Positions 22,847 to 30,220 of a DNA stretch of 34,177 nucleotides are shown here, piece by piece. Within the stretch, counting starts at the first letter, position 1. Each line of letters starts with the position of its first letter. Location of the stretch: positions 1-34,177 of the forward strand of contig JAFEAS010000026.1 of assembly GCA_018266315.1 (NCBI GenBank), in the 5' to 3' direction. A model generated the notes under the pieces. It did not search any database. It was not told where the DNA came from and saw only the letters and a program-made list of their open reading frames with translations. The DNA comes from Chloroflexi bacterium SZAS-1 (GTDB lineage Bacteria; Chloroflexota; Chloroflexia; Chloroflexales; Roseiflexaceae). The position numbers and the translations under genes were made by a program.

Positions 22847-24982
22847 CTACTTGGGTGGTGGTGTTGGTTTCTTGGGTGGTGAAGTTGGCTTTGGCCCGCC
22901 ACCACCGCCACCACCGCCGCCACCGCCGCCATTATCCTCGGTTGGAGCAGGTGGCACCGGTGTGGGCGGCGGCGGGCTGGTCGGCTCCGGCGGTGGCGGA
23001 TTGGTGGGCACTGGCGCGGGCGCAGCCGTAGGCTGTGGCCGTGGCGCTGCAGTTGGGCGTGGTCGGGCGGTGGGTATAGCGGTGGGTGGCGGCGGGGCAT
23101 TAACTACCGGCACAGTCGCCAGGTCGATATTCACCGTAAGGTATTGTGTGAGCATCCAGCCTGAGTTTCCATCTGGCCCTTGAACATTGAGCCAGGTGCC
23201 AGCAGTGTTCTTGCCGGTAATTTCGAGCGCTGTGTTTTGTGGGTAGGTTGCCACTGCCGGGTAGGCCGTGCCTGGCCCCTTGCGCAGCGTAAGCGTGCTG
23301 TTATTTACCACAGCATCGGGAGCGGGCGTGGCGGTGGCCGCTACGGTCGCTGTGGCCGCTTCGGTTGGCAGGCTGCTCGGGCTTGGTGCCACGGTTGGCG
23401 ACGCAGTCGCAGTCGCTGTGCTGCTTGGGCTGGGGCTTGGTGCTGCTGTTGCGGTATTTGCGCTGGTCGGAGCCTGCGCAATCGGCGTGGGATTGCCCGC
23501 GCCGCCAGCTGCCCGTAAGTTCTGAATATAGAATATGCCCGCCCCACCAAGAAGTACAAGAAGCGTCGCCAGTGCAGCCCATAGGCTAAAGCCGCGCCGC
23601 CCTGACCGACCGCTCGCCGCGACTGATGGCGATGTTGGCGGTGGGGGCGGGGTGAACCCCGGAGTATTTGCTTGACTACCGGCGGTACTTGGCGGTGGCG
23701 TGCCCCAGCTTGGCGCGATGCCAGGCGAGGTTGGCGCTGCCTGGGAGGTTGCAGCTTGCGCCACTGGTGCAGCCGATGTAATTGGCGTTCCTGCTTCGGA
23801 TGTGGGCGCTTTCGGCGCAGGGCTGGCTGCGATGCCGCTTTCAAACGATAATGGCGCGAAGGCGTTAGGTTGGGCTGGCGGCAGCGTTGGTGCCGTTTGG
23901 GCCGGGCCTGCCGGTGGCACACTGGGCGCAGGCGATGTTGGTGGTGCTGTAGGTGCTGGCACACTGCTCTGCTGAGCCGTCGCGCCCATCTGGTCGTTAG
24001 CTACCTTGGCTGCGCTCAACAGCATTGCCGCATCTTCATAATCGGGAGCCAGCGCAACCAGCTGGCTGAAGCGCTCAACCGCATCACCCCATCGCCCGTG
24101 CTGAAATGCCTCGACACCCGAGCGATACAGGGTTGTCACCTGGCTGGGGGGGCGTGGCCGCTCGAACTGGGCAGCGATGTGCTCAACATCCTCAGCCATT
24201 TCCGCCGCCGATTGATAGCGTGCCGCCGGGTCTTTCGCTAATGCGCGTAAAAGTACGGCCTCAACCGCGGGCGCAATGTTCGGGTTGATCGACCGTGGCG
24301 GCGGTGGCGCTTCGTACACATGCTTGGTGAGCACGGCCATGGGTGTATCGGAATCGAAGGGCACGCGCCCGGTGAGCATTTCGTAAAGCACCACGCCCAG
24401 CGAATACAGGTCAGTACGCGCATCGATTGGGCGACCAGCCGCTTGCTCAGGGGCCATATAGGCGGCGGTGCCAATAATAAAGCCAGTCATCGTGAGGTGC
24501 TGGCTATCGTTCATCAGCTTGGCAATGCCGAAATCGGCGAGGAGCGCCCAGTTTGGCGAGGGAAGCAGAATATTGGCCGGTTTGAGATCGCGGTGAATGA
24601 CGCCACGCGCGTGGGCATATTCTAGTGCGGCCAGCACATGGCTGATCAGACGCAGCGCTTGCGCTGGGGCCATTGGTGCGCCAAGCTGATCGTGCAGCGT
24701 GATGCCATTTTCGACGTATTGCAGCACGAAATAAAGTAAGCCGTTTTGCTCGCCGTAATCGTAAATCGGCAAAATATTATGGTGCTGCAACGCGGCAATG
24801 GCGCGAGCCTCGCGCTTAAAGCGTACTGCAAATTGGGGGTCGCGATTCGAAAGCAGAACTTTTACCGCCACATGGCGATCTAATGATTCCTGGTAGGCTT
24901 TATATACCGTAGCCATGCCGCCATGACCAATCGCTTCGATCAGGTGGTATTGCCCAAGGTAGGTATTAATCAGGTCGCTCAT
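22847..24982 (-). CDS. PknB-type Ser/Thr protein kinase with extracytoplasmic SH3b domain
   Basis: A 711-residue receptor-like kinase. The cytoplasmic kinase domain (about 10-270) has the GHGGMATVYKA glycine loop, Lys41 (VAVKVL), HRDLKPAN (130-137), DFG (150-152) and GTAAYMAPEQ, so it should be active. A TPR-like segment (FQHGRWGDAVERFSQLVALAPDYEDA) and a Pro/Ala-rich stretch lead to one membrane helix (about residue 475-500). Outside the membrane come a Thr/Ala/Pro-rich linker, an SH3b domain (TLRKGPGTAYPAVATYPQNT...WLNVQGPDGNSGWM) and a proline-rich tail with poly-Gly. The start at 24982 is chosen for AAGGA 8 nt upstream. A perfect 8-bp palindrome lies in its leader. Targets are unknown. 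Confidence 0.93.
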   Translation of the reverse strand: MSDLINTYLGQYHLIEAIGHGGMATVYKAYQESLDRHVAVKVLLSNRDPQFAVRFKREARAIAALQHHNILPIYDYGEQNGLLYFVLQYVENGITLHDQLGAPMAPAQALRLISHVLAALEYAHARGVIHRDLKPANILLPSPNWALLADFGIAKLMNDSQHLTMTGFIIGTAAYMAPEQAAGRPIDARTDLYSLGVVLYEMLTGRVPFDSDTPMAVLTKHVYEAPPPPRSINPNIAPAVEAVLLRALAKDPAARYQSAAEMAEDVEHIAAQFERPRPPSQVTTLYRSGVEAFQHGRWGDAVERFSQLVALAPDYEDAAMLLSAAKVANDQMGATAQQSSVPAPTAPPTSPAPSVPPAGPAQTAPTLPPAQPNAFAPLSFESGIAASPAPKAPTSEAGTPITSAAPVAQAATSQAAPTSPGIAPSWGTPPPSTAGSQANTPGFTPPPPPTSPSVAASGRSGRRGFSLWAALATLLVLLGGAGIFYIQNLRAAGGAGNPTPIAQAPTSANTATAAPSPSPSSTATATASPTVAPSPSSLPTEAATATVAATATPAPDAVVNNSTLTLRKGPGTAYPAVATYPQNTALEITGKNTAGTWLNVQGPDGNSGWMLTQYLTVNIDLATVPVVNAPPPPTAIPTARPRPTAAPRPQPTAAPAPVPTNPPPPEPTSPPPPTPVPPAPTEDNGGGGGGGGGGGGPKPTSPPKKPTPPPK

Positions 24983-25021
24983 GCATCTATCCTTCACCTG
25001 CCAGCATTTCTTCGAGGTATA

Positions 25022-25041
25022 CGAAAAACTAACGTTTTTCG
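25022..25041 (-). promoter_or_regulatory. Palindromic hairpin in the kinase 5' leader
   Basis: CGAAAAAC and GTTTTTCG pair perfectly around a 4-nt loop, 40-60 nt upstream of the kinase start. It could be an mRNA hairpin or a binding site for a dimeric regulator. Confidence 0.5.
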
Positions 25042-25327
25042 CCGTGCGCATGCATATCGGAGCTATTTGTAAAACAAGACGTTTTTGCAGCGGCTCACGT
25101 TTCAGGTTATAGCATGGGGTATGGTGGCGAGTGTCGGCCAGCTACACTTGTGCAATACGCACAGGGCAGCGGTGGGCTACCTTACCTACCTTCATGCTAT
25201 CAATCGCGGAATAGCTCTTTTAGTAAACGTTTTACGTCGCCCTTTTTGGTGGTAATGGGCAGTGGATTTTGATAGATGCAGCTGGGCCTGGGCTATACCG
25301 GGGCTGCTGCGATACTGCCCTGTATAG

Positions 25328-25368
25328 AAAAAACGCAGTATTACCATGGGCAATGGTTATCGCTGCGT
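25328..25368 (-). terminator. Rho-independent terminator downstream of the lone promoter
   Basis: ACGCAG (25368-25363) pairs with CTGCGT (25338-25333), with a second inner helix of CCAT/ATGG type, then a run of six T on the minus strand. On the plus strand no T-run follows. Confidence 0.75.
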
Positions 25369-25409
25369 CTCCCATTGACGATACTATTCAGTTGTTGTAG
25401 GGTTTGGCG
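25328..25409 (-). ncRNA. Candidate small RNA (or attenuated leader) between trpB and the kinase gene
   Basis: A predicted transcript of about 80 nt from the promoter at 25416-25443. It begins with a C/A-rich single-stranded segment of about 45 nt. It ends in a hairpin (ACGCAG...CTGCGT, 25333-25368, with an inner CCAT/ATGG pair) followed by six T. The arrangement of near-consensus promoter, short unstructured 5' region and intrinsic terminator is that of a trans-acting sRNA. Alternatively it is the leader of a longer transcript to the kinase gene 350 nt downstream. A short ORF starting ATGGGAGAC lies inside but has no ribosome-binding site and runs through the terminator. No known RNA family is recognised. 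Confidence 0.55.
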
Positions 25410-25415
25410 CTTAGG

Positions 25416-25443
25416 ATTATAACATTGTGATGCGGTCTGTCAA
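25416..25443 (-). promoter_or_regulatory. Near-consensus sigma-70-type promoter in the trpB-kinase gap
   Basis: Perfect TTGACA (25438-25443), a 16-nt spacer and perfect TATAAT (25416-25421) on the minus strand. This is the best hexamer pair in the window, yet no gene starts within 400 nt. Confidence 0.85.
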
Positions 25444-25523
25444 TGCTGCGGTAGCCACTTTTTGGCGAATTTCTATAACAGCGGCTATTAACAGAAAAAC
25501 GCATAACAAAGGGGAAGAAGGGT

Positions 25524-25568
25524 GTATCTGGCTACCGGGCGATGCTAGGAAACCACGCAGCCAGATAC
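25524..25568 (-). repeat. 10-bp inverted repeat after trpB
   Basis: GTATCTGGCT and AGCCAGATAC are perfectly complementary with a 25-nt loop, about 60 nt beyond the trpB stop. Weak pyrimidine-rich sequence follows on the minus strand, so it may be part of the trpB 3' end. Confidence 0.55.
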
Positions 25569-25628
25569 TTATGATGAAGAAAGTGTTATCTATGCGGAAA
25601 TGATGTTGTTAGCGCCCAGCTAGCTCGG

Positions 25629-26822
25629 TTAGATCGTTACCCCCAGCACATCGGCAACCGTGAAAATGTCTTTATCGCCGCGCCCCGAGAGATTCGCCAG
25701 GATGATCTGGTCGTGGCGCATGGTTGGTGCGAGCTTGATGACCTCGGCAATCGCGTGGGCACTCTCAAGCGCGGGAATAATGCCTTCCAGCCGCGAGAGC
25801 TTCTGAAATGCGGCCAGGGCTTCTTCATCGCTGGCCGAGGTATAAAAGGCGCGCTCTTCATCATGAAGCATCGCGTGCTCAGGCCCCACCGCCGCATAAT
25901 CCAGCCCGGCAGAAATGCTGTGGGTCAGTGCGATCTGCCCGTCGTCATTTTGCAGCACGTAAGAGCGCGTGCCCTGAAACACGCCCAGCTGCCCGCCCGA
26001 AAAGCGCGCGGCGTGTTCGCCGAGGGCCTTGCCGCGCCCTCCCGCTTCGACACCACGCAGGTCAACCTGTTCATCGCCAATAAACGCATTGAAGATACCA
26101 ATTGCGTTGGAGCCGCCGCCTACGCAGGCAACCACCACATCGGGCAGGCGGCCTGTGGCTTGGAGAATTTGCTCGCGTGCTTCGCGCCCAATCACGCTCT
26201 GGAAATCGCGCACCATGGTGGGGTAGGGGTGCGGGCCAAGTGCCGAGCCGAGCAAGTAGTATGAATCGGGGTTGGTGACCCAATCGCGCATGGCGTCGTT
26301 CACGGCGTCTTTCAGCGTCTGGCTGCCCGAAGTAACGCTGCGCACCTCGGCACCCAGCAGGCGCATGCGGAACACGTTCGGCTTCTGCCGTTCTATGTCA
26401 ATTGCGCCCATATAAACCACACAGGCAATTCCGAGCATTGCGCATACCGCCGCGGTAGCGACGCCATGCTGGCCTGCGCCGGTTTCGGCAATAATGCGGG
26501 TTTTGCCCATGCGCCGCGCCAATAAGCCCTGGCCGAGCGCGTTATTGATTTTGTGTGCGCCGGTGTGCGCCAGATCCTCGCGCTTCAGATAGATCTGTGC
26601 ACCACCGAGCTCGGCGCTCAGGCGTGCGGCATAAGTCATAGCGGTCGGGCGGCCGGTGAAGCTGCGATGCAGCGCATTCAGCTCATCCCAGAATGCTGCG
26701 TCGGCCTGGGCTGCGGTGTAGGCTTCTACCAATGCCGCAATTGCAGGGGCCAGCGTTTCGGGGATGTAGGCACCGCCATAAGCACCAAACTGGCCGGGGC
26801 GGGACGCGGGGCGATTATTCAT
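25629..26822 (-). CDS. trpB: Tryptophan synthase beta subunit
   Basis: PLP enzyme joining indole and serine to give tryptophan. The 397-residue protein starts [21 protein letters not shown] and has the PLP lysine in [10 protein letters not shown] (Lys91), the catalytic Glu113 (AETGAGQHG), GGGSNAIG for the phosphate, and [13 protein letters not shown]. These are the TrpB1 (TrpA-dependent) type features. The start at 26822 is preferred over one 15 codons earlier because AGAGG lies 7 nt upstream. trpA is not adjacent on either side, so it is separated from the rest of the pathway. It lies 103 nt after a VWA gene on the same strand. No Trp-rich leader is seen. Confidence 0.97.
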   Translation of the reverse strand: MNNRPASRPGQFGAYGGAYIPETLAPAIAALVEAYTAAQADAAFWDELNALHRSFTGRPTAMTYAARLSAELGGAQIYLKREDLAHTGAHKINNALGQGLLARRMGKTRIIAETGAGQHGVATAAVCAMLGIACVVYMGAIDIERQKPNVFRMRLLGAEVRSVTSGSQTLKDAVNDAMRDWVTNPDSYYLLGSALGPHPYPTMVRDFQSVIGREAREQILQATGRLPDVVVACVGGGSNAIGIFNAFIGDEQVDLRGVEAGGRGKALGEHAARFSGGQLGVFQGTRSYVLQNDDGQIALTHSISAGLDYAAVGPEHAMLHDEERAFYTSASDEEALAAFQKLSRLEGIIPALESAHAIAEVIKLAPTMRHDQIILANLSGRGDKDIFTVADVLGVTI

Positions 26823-26925
26823 GAGTGCCTCTTTGCTTCGAACAGTAATCCTGACGTCGGCCCGCACGCCTTGCAGTCGGCCAAACGCCCATCATCATAG
26901 CACACTCCTGGGGTGAGAATATTGC

Positions 26926-28287
26926 TTACTTTTCGGCGAGCCGCCGTGTGGCGTAGGTAAGCTCTTTCACCGCCAGCGTATCGCTCGCCCCACCCTGCTC
27001 GAAGGTGGCGGCCTGTTCACGTGCCAGCTTCGCCAGCCCCGGCTCGTTCAGTGCCTCGAAGCGGGTGGCTGCTGCTCGTAGTAGCCGGGCCGCCTCAAGC
27101 GGATTGCCCTGTGCTACGGTTTGCAGCGCGCGGTGCTGAAGCCGGGCAGCGTTAGCCTGGGCGGCCGCCGCAAGCACGGAGGGCGGCGTAGGTGGCGGCT
27201 GGGGCTGGTAGAATGCGCTGATCTGCGCATCTTGGGGCGGCGTGTGATCGGCGCTCAGGGTGCAGCGCGCCAATAATGTGTGGCCTGCCGGGTGTGGCGG
27301 GGCCAGTAGCTCAAGCAGCAGCACGACCGGGGCATTGCTTTCGATTGCGCCGATGGGCAGCGTATAGCTGTTTGCAGTAGTGCGCTGCGCTAGCATATCA
27401 TCGAGAATGGTTAGCGCCGGGCGCAGGCGGGTGGCGCGGCGCAGGTGTACGTCGTTTACAAGGCTTACAGTGAGCGTAACATTGTGGGCTGCAACTGCAC
27501 GCGCGGCCTGAAGCTCGGCGGCAATGGCGTGGGGAATGGCCTCGGGCTTGCGCAAGAACACTGCCCTTCCGGCGCTGCGGTCGGCAATTTTGGTGAGCAC
27601 TTCTTCTTGAAATTCGCCGCCTACGCCAATGGTGCTGATTGCCACGCCGGTTCTGGCAGCTTCAGCGGCGAGCTGGAGGCATACTTCGGGTTGCTGGGTA
27701 AACCCATCGGTCAGTAGCAGCAGCCGGTCGGCGCGGCCTGCGCCAGGAGTGCGCTGGCGGCTACGCTCGATTTCCGCCAGACCTAAGGTGATGCCCTGTG
27801 CTAGATTTGTCTGTTCGCCTAGGTTCAGCCCTGGCAGCCGTCCAATGCCGCGCGCCAGGGCTGCGCGGTCGGTGCCGCTGGCGCTGCGGGTGAGTACCAG
27901 TGCCTCTTCAGCGCAGGCCACCAGCGCAAAACGGTCGTCGTTGCCCAGGCGATCGACAATGCTATGCAGCGCGCGCGCCACAAAATCAAGTGCGCTTGGG
28001 GCGGCTGCCCGCACCTCGGCGGGCACTGGCCCGGAGAGCTGCCATACCGGCACGCCATCGACTAATACCTCTTGCGCGCTGCCGTCGCGTAGCAGCTGGC
28101 GAAACTGCTCTTCGCTCACGATCGGGATGCGCATCGAGCGGCTGGCATCGGCGACCAAGGCCCAGTTAATCGCTGCGTCGCGTTCGGCAGTGGCCGTGAT
28201 AGTGAGCAAGGCATAACACAGCTGGGCGTCGGGTCGCAATCCAACGTCGATCTCTGCGGGTGTAATCTGCAGGCTTAAAAGTGGCAT
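26926..28287 (-). CDS. VWA-domain protein
   Basis: A 453-residue protein with a von Willebrand factor A domain (about 40-250). The MIDAS metal site is visible as DASRS (47-51), with QTNLAQG carrying the threonine and LLLLTDG the second aspartate. The C-terminal half has beta-rich and then helical, Ala/Pro-rich stretches. There is no signal peptide or membrane helix, so it is cytosolic. Related cytosolic VWA proteins often work with AAA+ ATPases, but none is adjacent. The start codon at 28287 lies only 6 nt after a perfect extended -10 box, so the mRNA is probably leaderless and no ribosome-binding site is expected. It is followed by trpB. Confidence 0.85.
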   Translation of the reverse strand: MPLLSLQITPAEIDVGLRPDAQLCYALLTITATAERDAAINWALVADASRSMRIPIVSEEQFRQLLRDGSAQEVLVDGVPVWQLSGPVPAEVRAAAPSALDFVARALHSIVDRLGNDDRFALVACAEEALVLTRSASGTDRAALARGIGRLPGLNLGEQTNLAQGITLGLAEIERSRQRTPGAGRADRLLLLTDGFTQQPEVCLQLAAEAARTGVAISTIGVGGEFQEEVLTKIADRSAGRAVFLRKPEAIPHAIAAELQAARAVAAHNVTLTVSLVNDVHLRRATRLRPALTILDDMLAQRTTANSYTLPIGAIESNAPVVLLLELLAPPHPAGHTLLARCTLSADHTPPQDAQISAFYQPQPPPTPPSVLAAAAQANAARLQHRALQTVAQGNPLEAARLLRAAATRFEALNEPGLAKLAREQAATFEQGGASDTLAVKELTYATRRLAEK

Positions 28288-28293
28288 GGGCGC

Positions 28294-28302
28294 ATTATAC
28301 CA
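28294..28302 (-). promoter_or_regulatory. Extended -10 promoter giving a leaderless VWA mRNA
   Basis: TGG-TATAAT on the minus strand, with the final T only 6 nt before the ATG at 28287, so the expected start of transcription falls on or next to the A of the start codon. The -35 region is poor, as common for extended -10 promoters. Confidence 0.65.
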
Positions 28303-28371
28303 AATTCATACCTGCCTACACAGGCTGTGATCTGGTTTCTGCCAGCATAATGCATCGCACCCTGGGTAATC

Positions 28372-28424
28372 CGATACATTACGCTCTACAAAACCAAGAA
28401 CATAGCTCGTAATGCGTCGTATCG
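28372..28424. repeat. Bulged inverted repeat between DA1-like and VWA genes
   Basis: CGATA-CATTACG (28372-28383) pairs with CGTAATG and, after a 5-nt bulge, TATCG (28408-28424), giving 12 pairs with a 24-nt loop. No T-run follows. It may be a processing or termination signal after the DA1-like gene. Confidence 0.45.
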
Positions 28425-28499
28425 TACCGAATTGGTATGAGACTGGCACAATATCGTAGTGTGCAATTGGGAGGAAGTATGGGCAGGCGCGGTGGTGCA

Positions 28500-29243
28500 T
28501 CAGGATGCGGCCACGCCGCGCCCGACGGCGCGAATGTGCTCAAGCACACCGGCTGGGCCTACCTGCGCTTCGAGCGCAAGCACTTGCTCCATCAGCGGGC
28601 GGTAGGGGTGCGAAGAGGTAAGCATGCGTTGCGCGGCGCGGGTACAACCCAGGTACAGCAGGTGCCGGTAGGCAACCCATTCGGCAAATCCTTCGCGCAG
28701 GCCGTCATCATCGAGCAGCGGGCAGGTTTCGCCTTGCCAGGCATGGGCATACTCGTGCGCCACCACGGTGCGGAACAGCAGTTTGGGCAAGCCATACAAC
28801 ATATAAATTGCTCGTAGCCGACCCTGGCGCTGGTATAGCCCGAGGGTTTTTTCCTCGGGATGGTGATCATCATTAGCCCCGGCCCGCACACGCGCCATAC
28901 CAGGTTCATCGATCAGCCGAAATTCGACCCCGACCTTGAGCGATAAATTGAGCTGTGCCACGATCGCACTGACGGTTTCGTCGTAGAGGTGGCGGGCAAG
29001 CGCAGGATCGAATACCGCCGTGGCATAGCAATTGTTGCACAGCACTCGCCGATCGTGCAGCGTCCAGTGCTGGTCGCCCACCGGGGCCGAACAGGCATCG
29101 CAGCGCGGGCGCGTGGCGATACATTCGGGGCAATATCGCTCCGAGCGATCGCGCAGAAAATAGTAGCCGCGGGTCAGTGGTGTGCCACAGGCTGCGCAAT
29201 GATCAGTACTGGGTTGGCGCGTGCGAGTTAGGTAGGCAGTCAT
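28500..29243 (-). CDS. LIM-domain, DA1-like zinc metallopeptidase
   Basis: A 247-residue protein. The N-terminal part has four cysteine pairs (C16/C19, C38/C41, C48/C51, C69/C72) forming a LIM-like double zinc finger. The C-terminal part is a DA1-like peptidase domain with the gluzincin motif HEYAH (163-167) and a third ligand in EGFAEW (Glu184 or 188). The layout matches the plant ubiquitin-activated peptidase DA1 without its ubiquitin-interacting motifs, and related short proteins exist in bacteria. Substrates in bacteria are unknown. The start at 29243 gives a compact LIM N-terminus, but no strong ribosome-binding site is present. Starts 8 or more codons upstream are open. Confidence 0.82.
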   Translation of the reverse strand: MTAYLTRTRQPSTDHCAACGTPLTRGYYFLRDRSERYCPECIATRPRCDACSAPVGDQHWTLHDRRVLCNNCYATAVFDPALARHLYDETVSAIVAQLNLSLKVGVEFRLIDEPGMARVRAGANDDHHPEEKTLGLYQRQGRLRAIYMLYGLPKLLFRTVVAHEYAHAWQGETCPLLDDDGLREGFAEWVAYRHLLYLGCTRAAQRMLTSSHPYRPLMEQVLALEAQVGPAGVLEHIRAVGRGVAAS

Positions 29244-29344
29244 ACTCTTTACGATACAGCGCGTCATCGCGCAAGTAATACTGTTCAGAGCATAGCACGG
29301 CAACTCAGGCCGCGCAAGAGCATCGCAAACAATTTGGTAGAACA

Positions 29345-29353
29345 TGGTATACT
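29345..29353 (+). promoter_or_regulatory. Extended -10 promoter of the acidic hypothetical gene
   Basis: TGG-TATACT, followed by a perfect 6-bp hairpin TGTGTC-TTT-GACACA (29356-29370) at the expected 5' end of the transcript. Confidence 0.5.
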
Positions 29354-29420
29354 GATGTGTCTTTGACACAATAATGAAAACAGTGGCGATAGCCATCGCT
29401 ACCTGAGGAGTGTATTAACT

Positions 29421-30056
29421 ATGTCAGACCGCACAACCGAGCTCGACCTCGTGGTCGGCTCTATGTTTACCACTCGCCCTGAAGAAGATCGCGAGCTTTA
29501 CGAAGATGAGCGCGAGTGGTTATCGGATATTCAGGATTTGCTGCGCGAAGAAGGTATCGACGTTGATCTGCTCTCGCGGCCCGGCGTTGAGCTGTGGGAA
29601 GGCGGCATCGACCGCTTTATGGATCTCTATCAGCTGCGCCAGCTAGCGGCATACATCGAAAAAGGGCGCGATGTAAAAGATGTGCTCAGTGCGAATGTGC
29701 CCGACGATGGCGAGCCGGATCCGGTGCTGGTTGCGATCTGGGATGGCGAAGAGACAACCCGCTTCCCACACCTGATCAACCACCAGGCCGATGGCGGCTA
29801 CTATCTGCCAGTCGATTTCGCTGAGCCGATCTGGTTGGAAGCCGATGAGGAAGTGGCCGAAGATGATGAAGATGCCGAAGATCCATACATCAGCTTTGGC
29901 TCTTCGGTTGGCTTGCAGCGCGAGCTGGCAGAGCTGAGTGGTTTGTTGCAGCAGGCGGGTGTGCCCGCGAGCAGCGGCCCGATGCGTTGCCTCAAAGTTC
30001 TGCGCGAAGCTGTCGACCAGAGCATTGCGAACGATTTACCCGTCATTGTTTGGTAA
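29421..30056 (+). CDS. Acidic hypothetical protein
   Basis: A 211-residue, strongly acidic protein (for example EEVAEDDEDAEDP near residue 142-154) with no signal peptide or membrane helix. I do not recognise a family. The N-terminal 100 residues are helical and charged, a middle strand section reads LVAIWDGEETTRFPHLINH, and the C-terminus ends with a leucine-rich helix and the hydrophobic IVW. The start is well supported by GAGGAG 10 nt upstream. The gene has its own promoter, is divergent from the DA1-like gene, and is followed by a 13-bp hairpin before miaB. Confidence 0.8.
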   Translation: MSDRTTELDLVVGSMFTTRPEEDRELYEDEREWLSDIQDLLREEGIDVDLLSRPGVELWEGGIDRFMDLYQLRQLAAYIEKGRDVKDVLSANVPDDGEPDPVLVAIWDGEETTRFPHLINHQADGGYYLPVDFAEPIWLEADEEVAEDDEDAEDPYISFGSSVGLQRELAELSGLLQQAGVPASSGPMRCLKVLREAVDQSIANDLPVIVW

Positions 30057-30072
30057 AGCACGCTCACTGCGC

Positions 30073-30110
30073 AATGAAGGACGAATGGCCGTGGGCTTTC
30101 GTCCTTCATT
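30073..30110 (+). terminator. Hairpin after the acidic hypothetical gene
   Basis: AATGAAGGACGAA (30073-30085) and TTCGTCCTTCATT (30098-30110) form a perfect 13-bp stem with a 12-nt loop. The tail CTTCATC is not a real T-run, so termination may be partial or need a factor. Confidence 0.55.
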
Positions 30111-30154
30111 CTTCATCGCCGCCCTCGCCGCGCTAATAACCTGCCGGGGTTTGG

Positions 30155-30183
30155 TTGCATTCGGCTTCCAAACTCGGTATAAT
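30155..30183 (+). promoter_or_regulatory. Sigma-70-type promoter of the miaB operon
   Basis: TTGCAT (30155-30160), a 17-nt spacer and perfect TATAAT (30178-30183). The predicted start is near 30190, about 30 nt before the chosen miaB ATG. This excludes the longer open frame that begins within the -35 box. Confidence 0.8.
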
Positions 30184-30220
30184 GCCTGCCCAATTATGTC
30201 GGCTGCATACGTATGGCCTC

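Larger units (their letters stand above)
24983..25628. other. 646-nt gene-free region between trpB and the kinase gene
   Basis: No convincing protein gene is present; the longest frames lack ribosome-binding sites. It contains the kinase leader palindrome (25022-25041), a minus-strand promoter-terminator pair defining a candidate small RNA (25328-25443), and a 10-bp inverted repeat just after trpB (25524-25568). Confidence 0.7.

Noticed and set aside
25713-26264. Long plus-strand open frame opposite trpB
   Set aside because: It is the antisense shadow of the strongly conserved trpB gene and has no ribosome-binding site or recognisable domain.
27629-28216. 195-codon plus-strand frame opposite the VWA gene
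   Set aside because: Ser/Arg/Ala-rich composition typical of an antisense frame; the minus-strand frame has a clear VWA domain with MIDAS.
29363-29386. TTGACA as a -35 box for the acidic hypothetical gene
   Set aside because: At 16-18 nt spacing the -10 position reads GCGATA or similar, a poor match. The TTGACA is explained as part of the hairpin TGTGTC-TTT-GACACA after the better extended -10 box.
30155-30220. 22-codon N-terminal extension of MiaB
   Set aside because: This frame begins within the promoter -35 box and crosses the -10 box, so it cannot be in the mRNA from that promoter.
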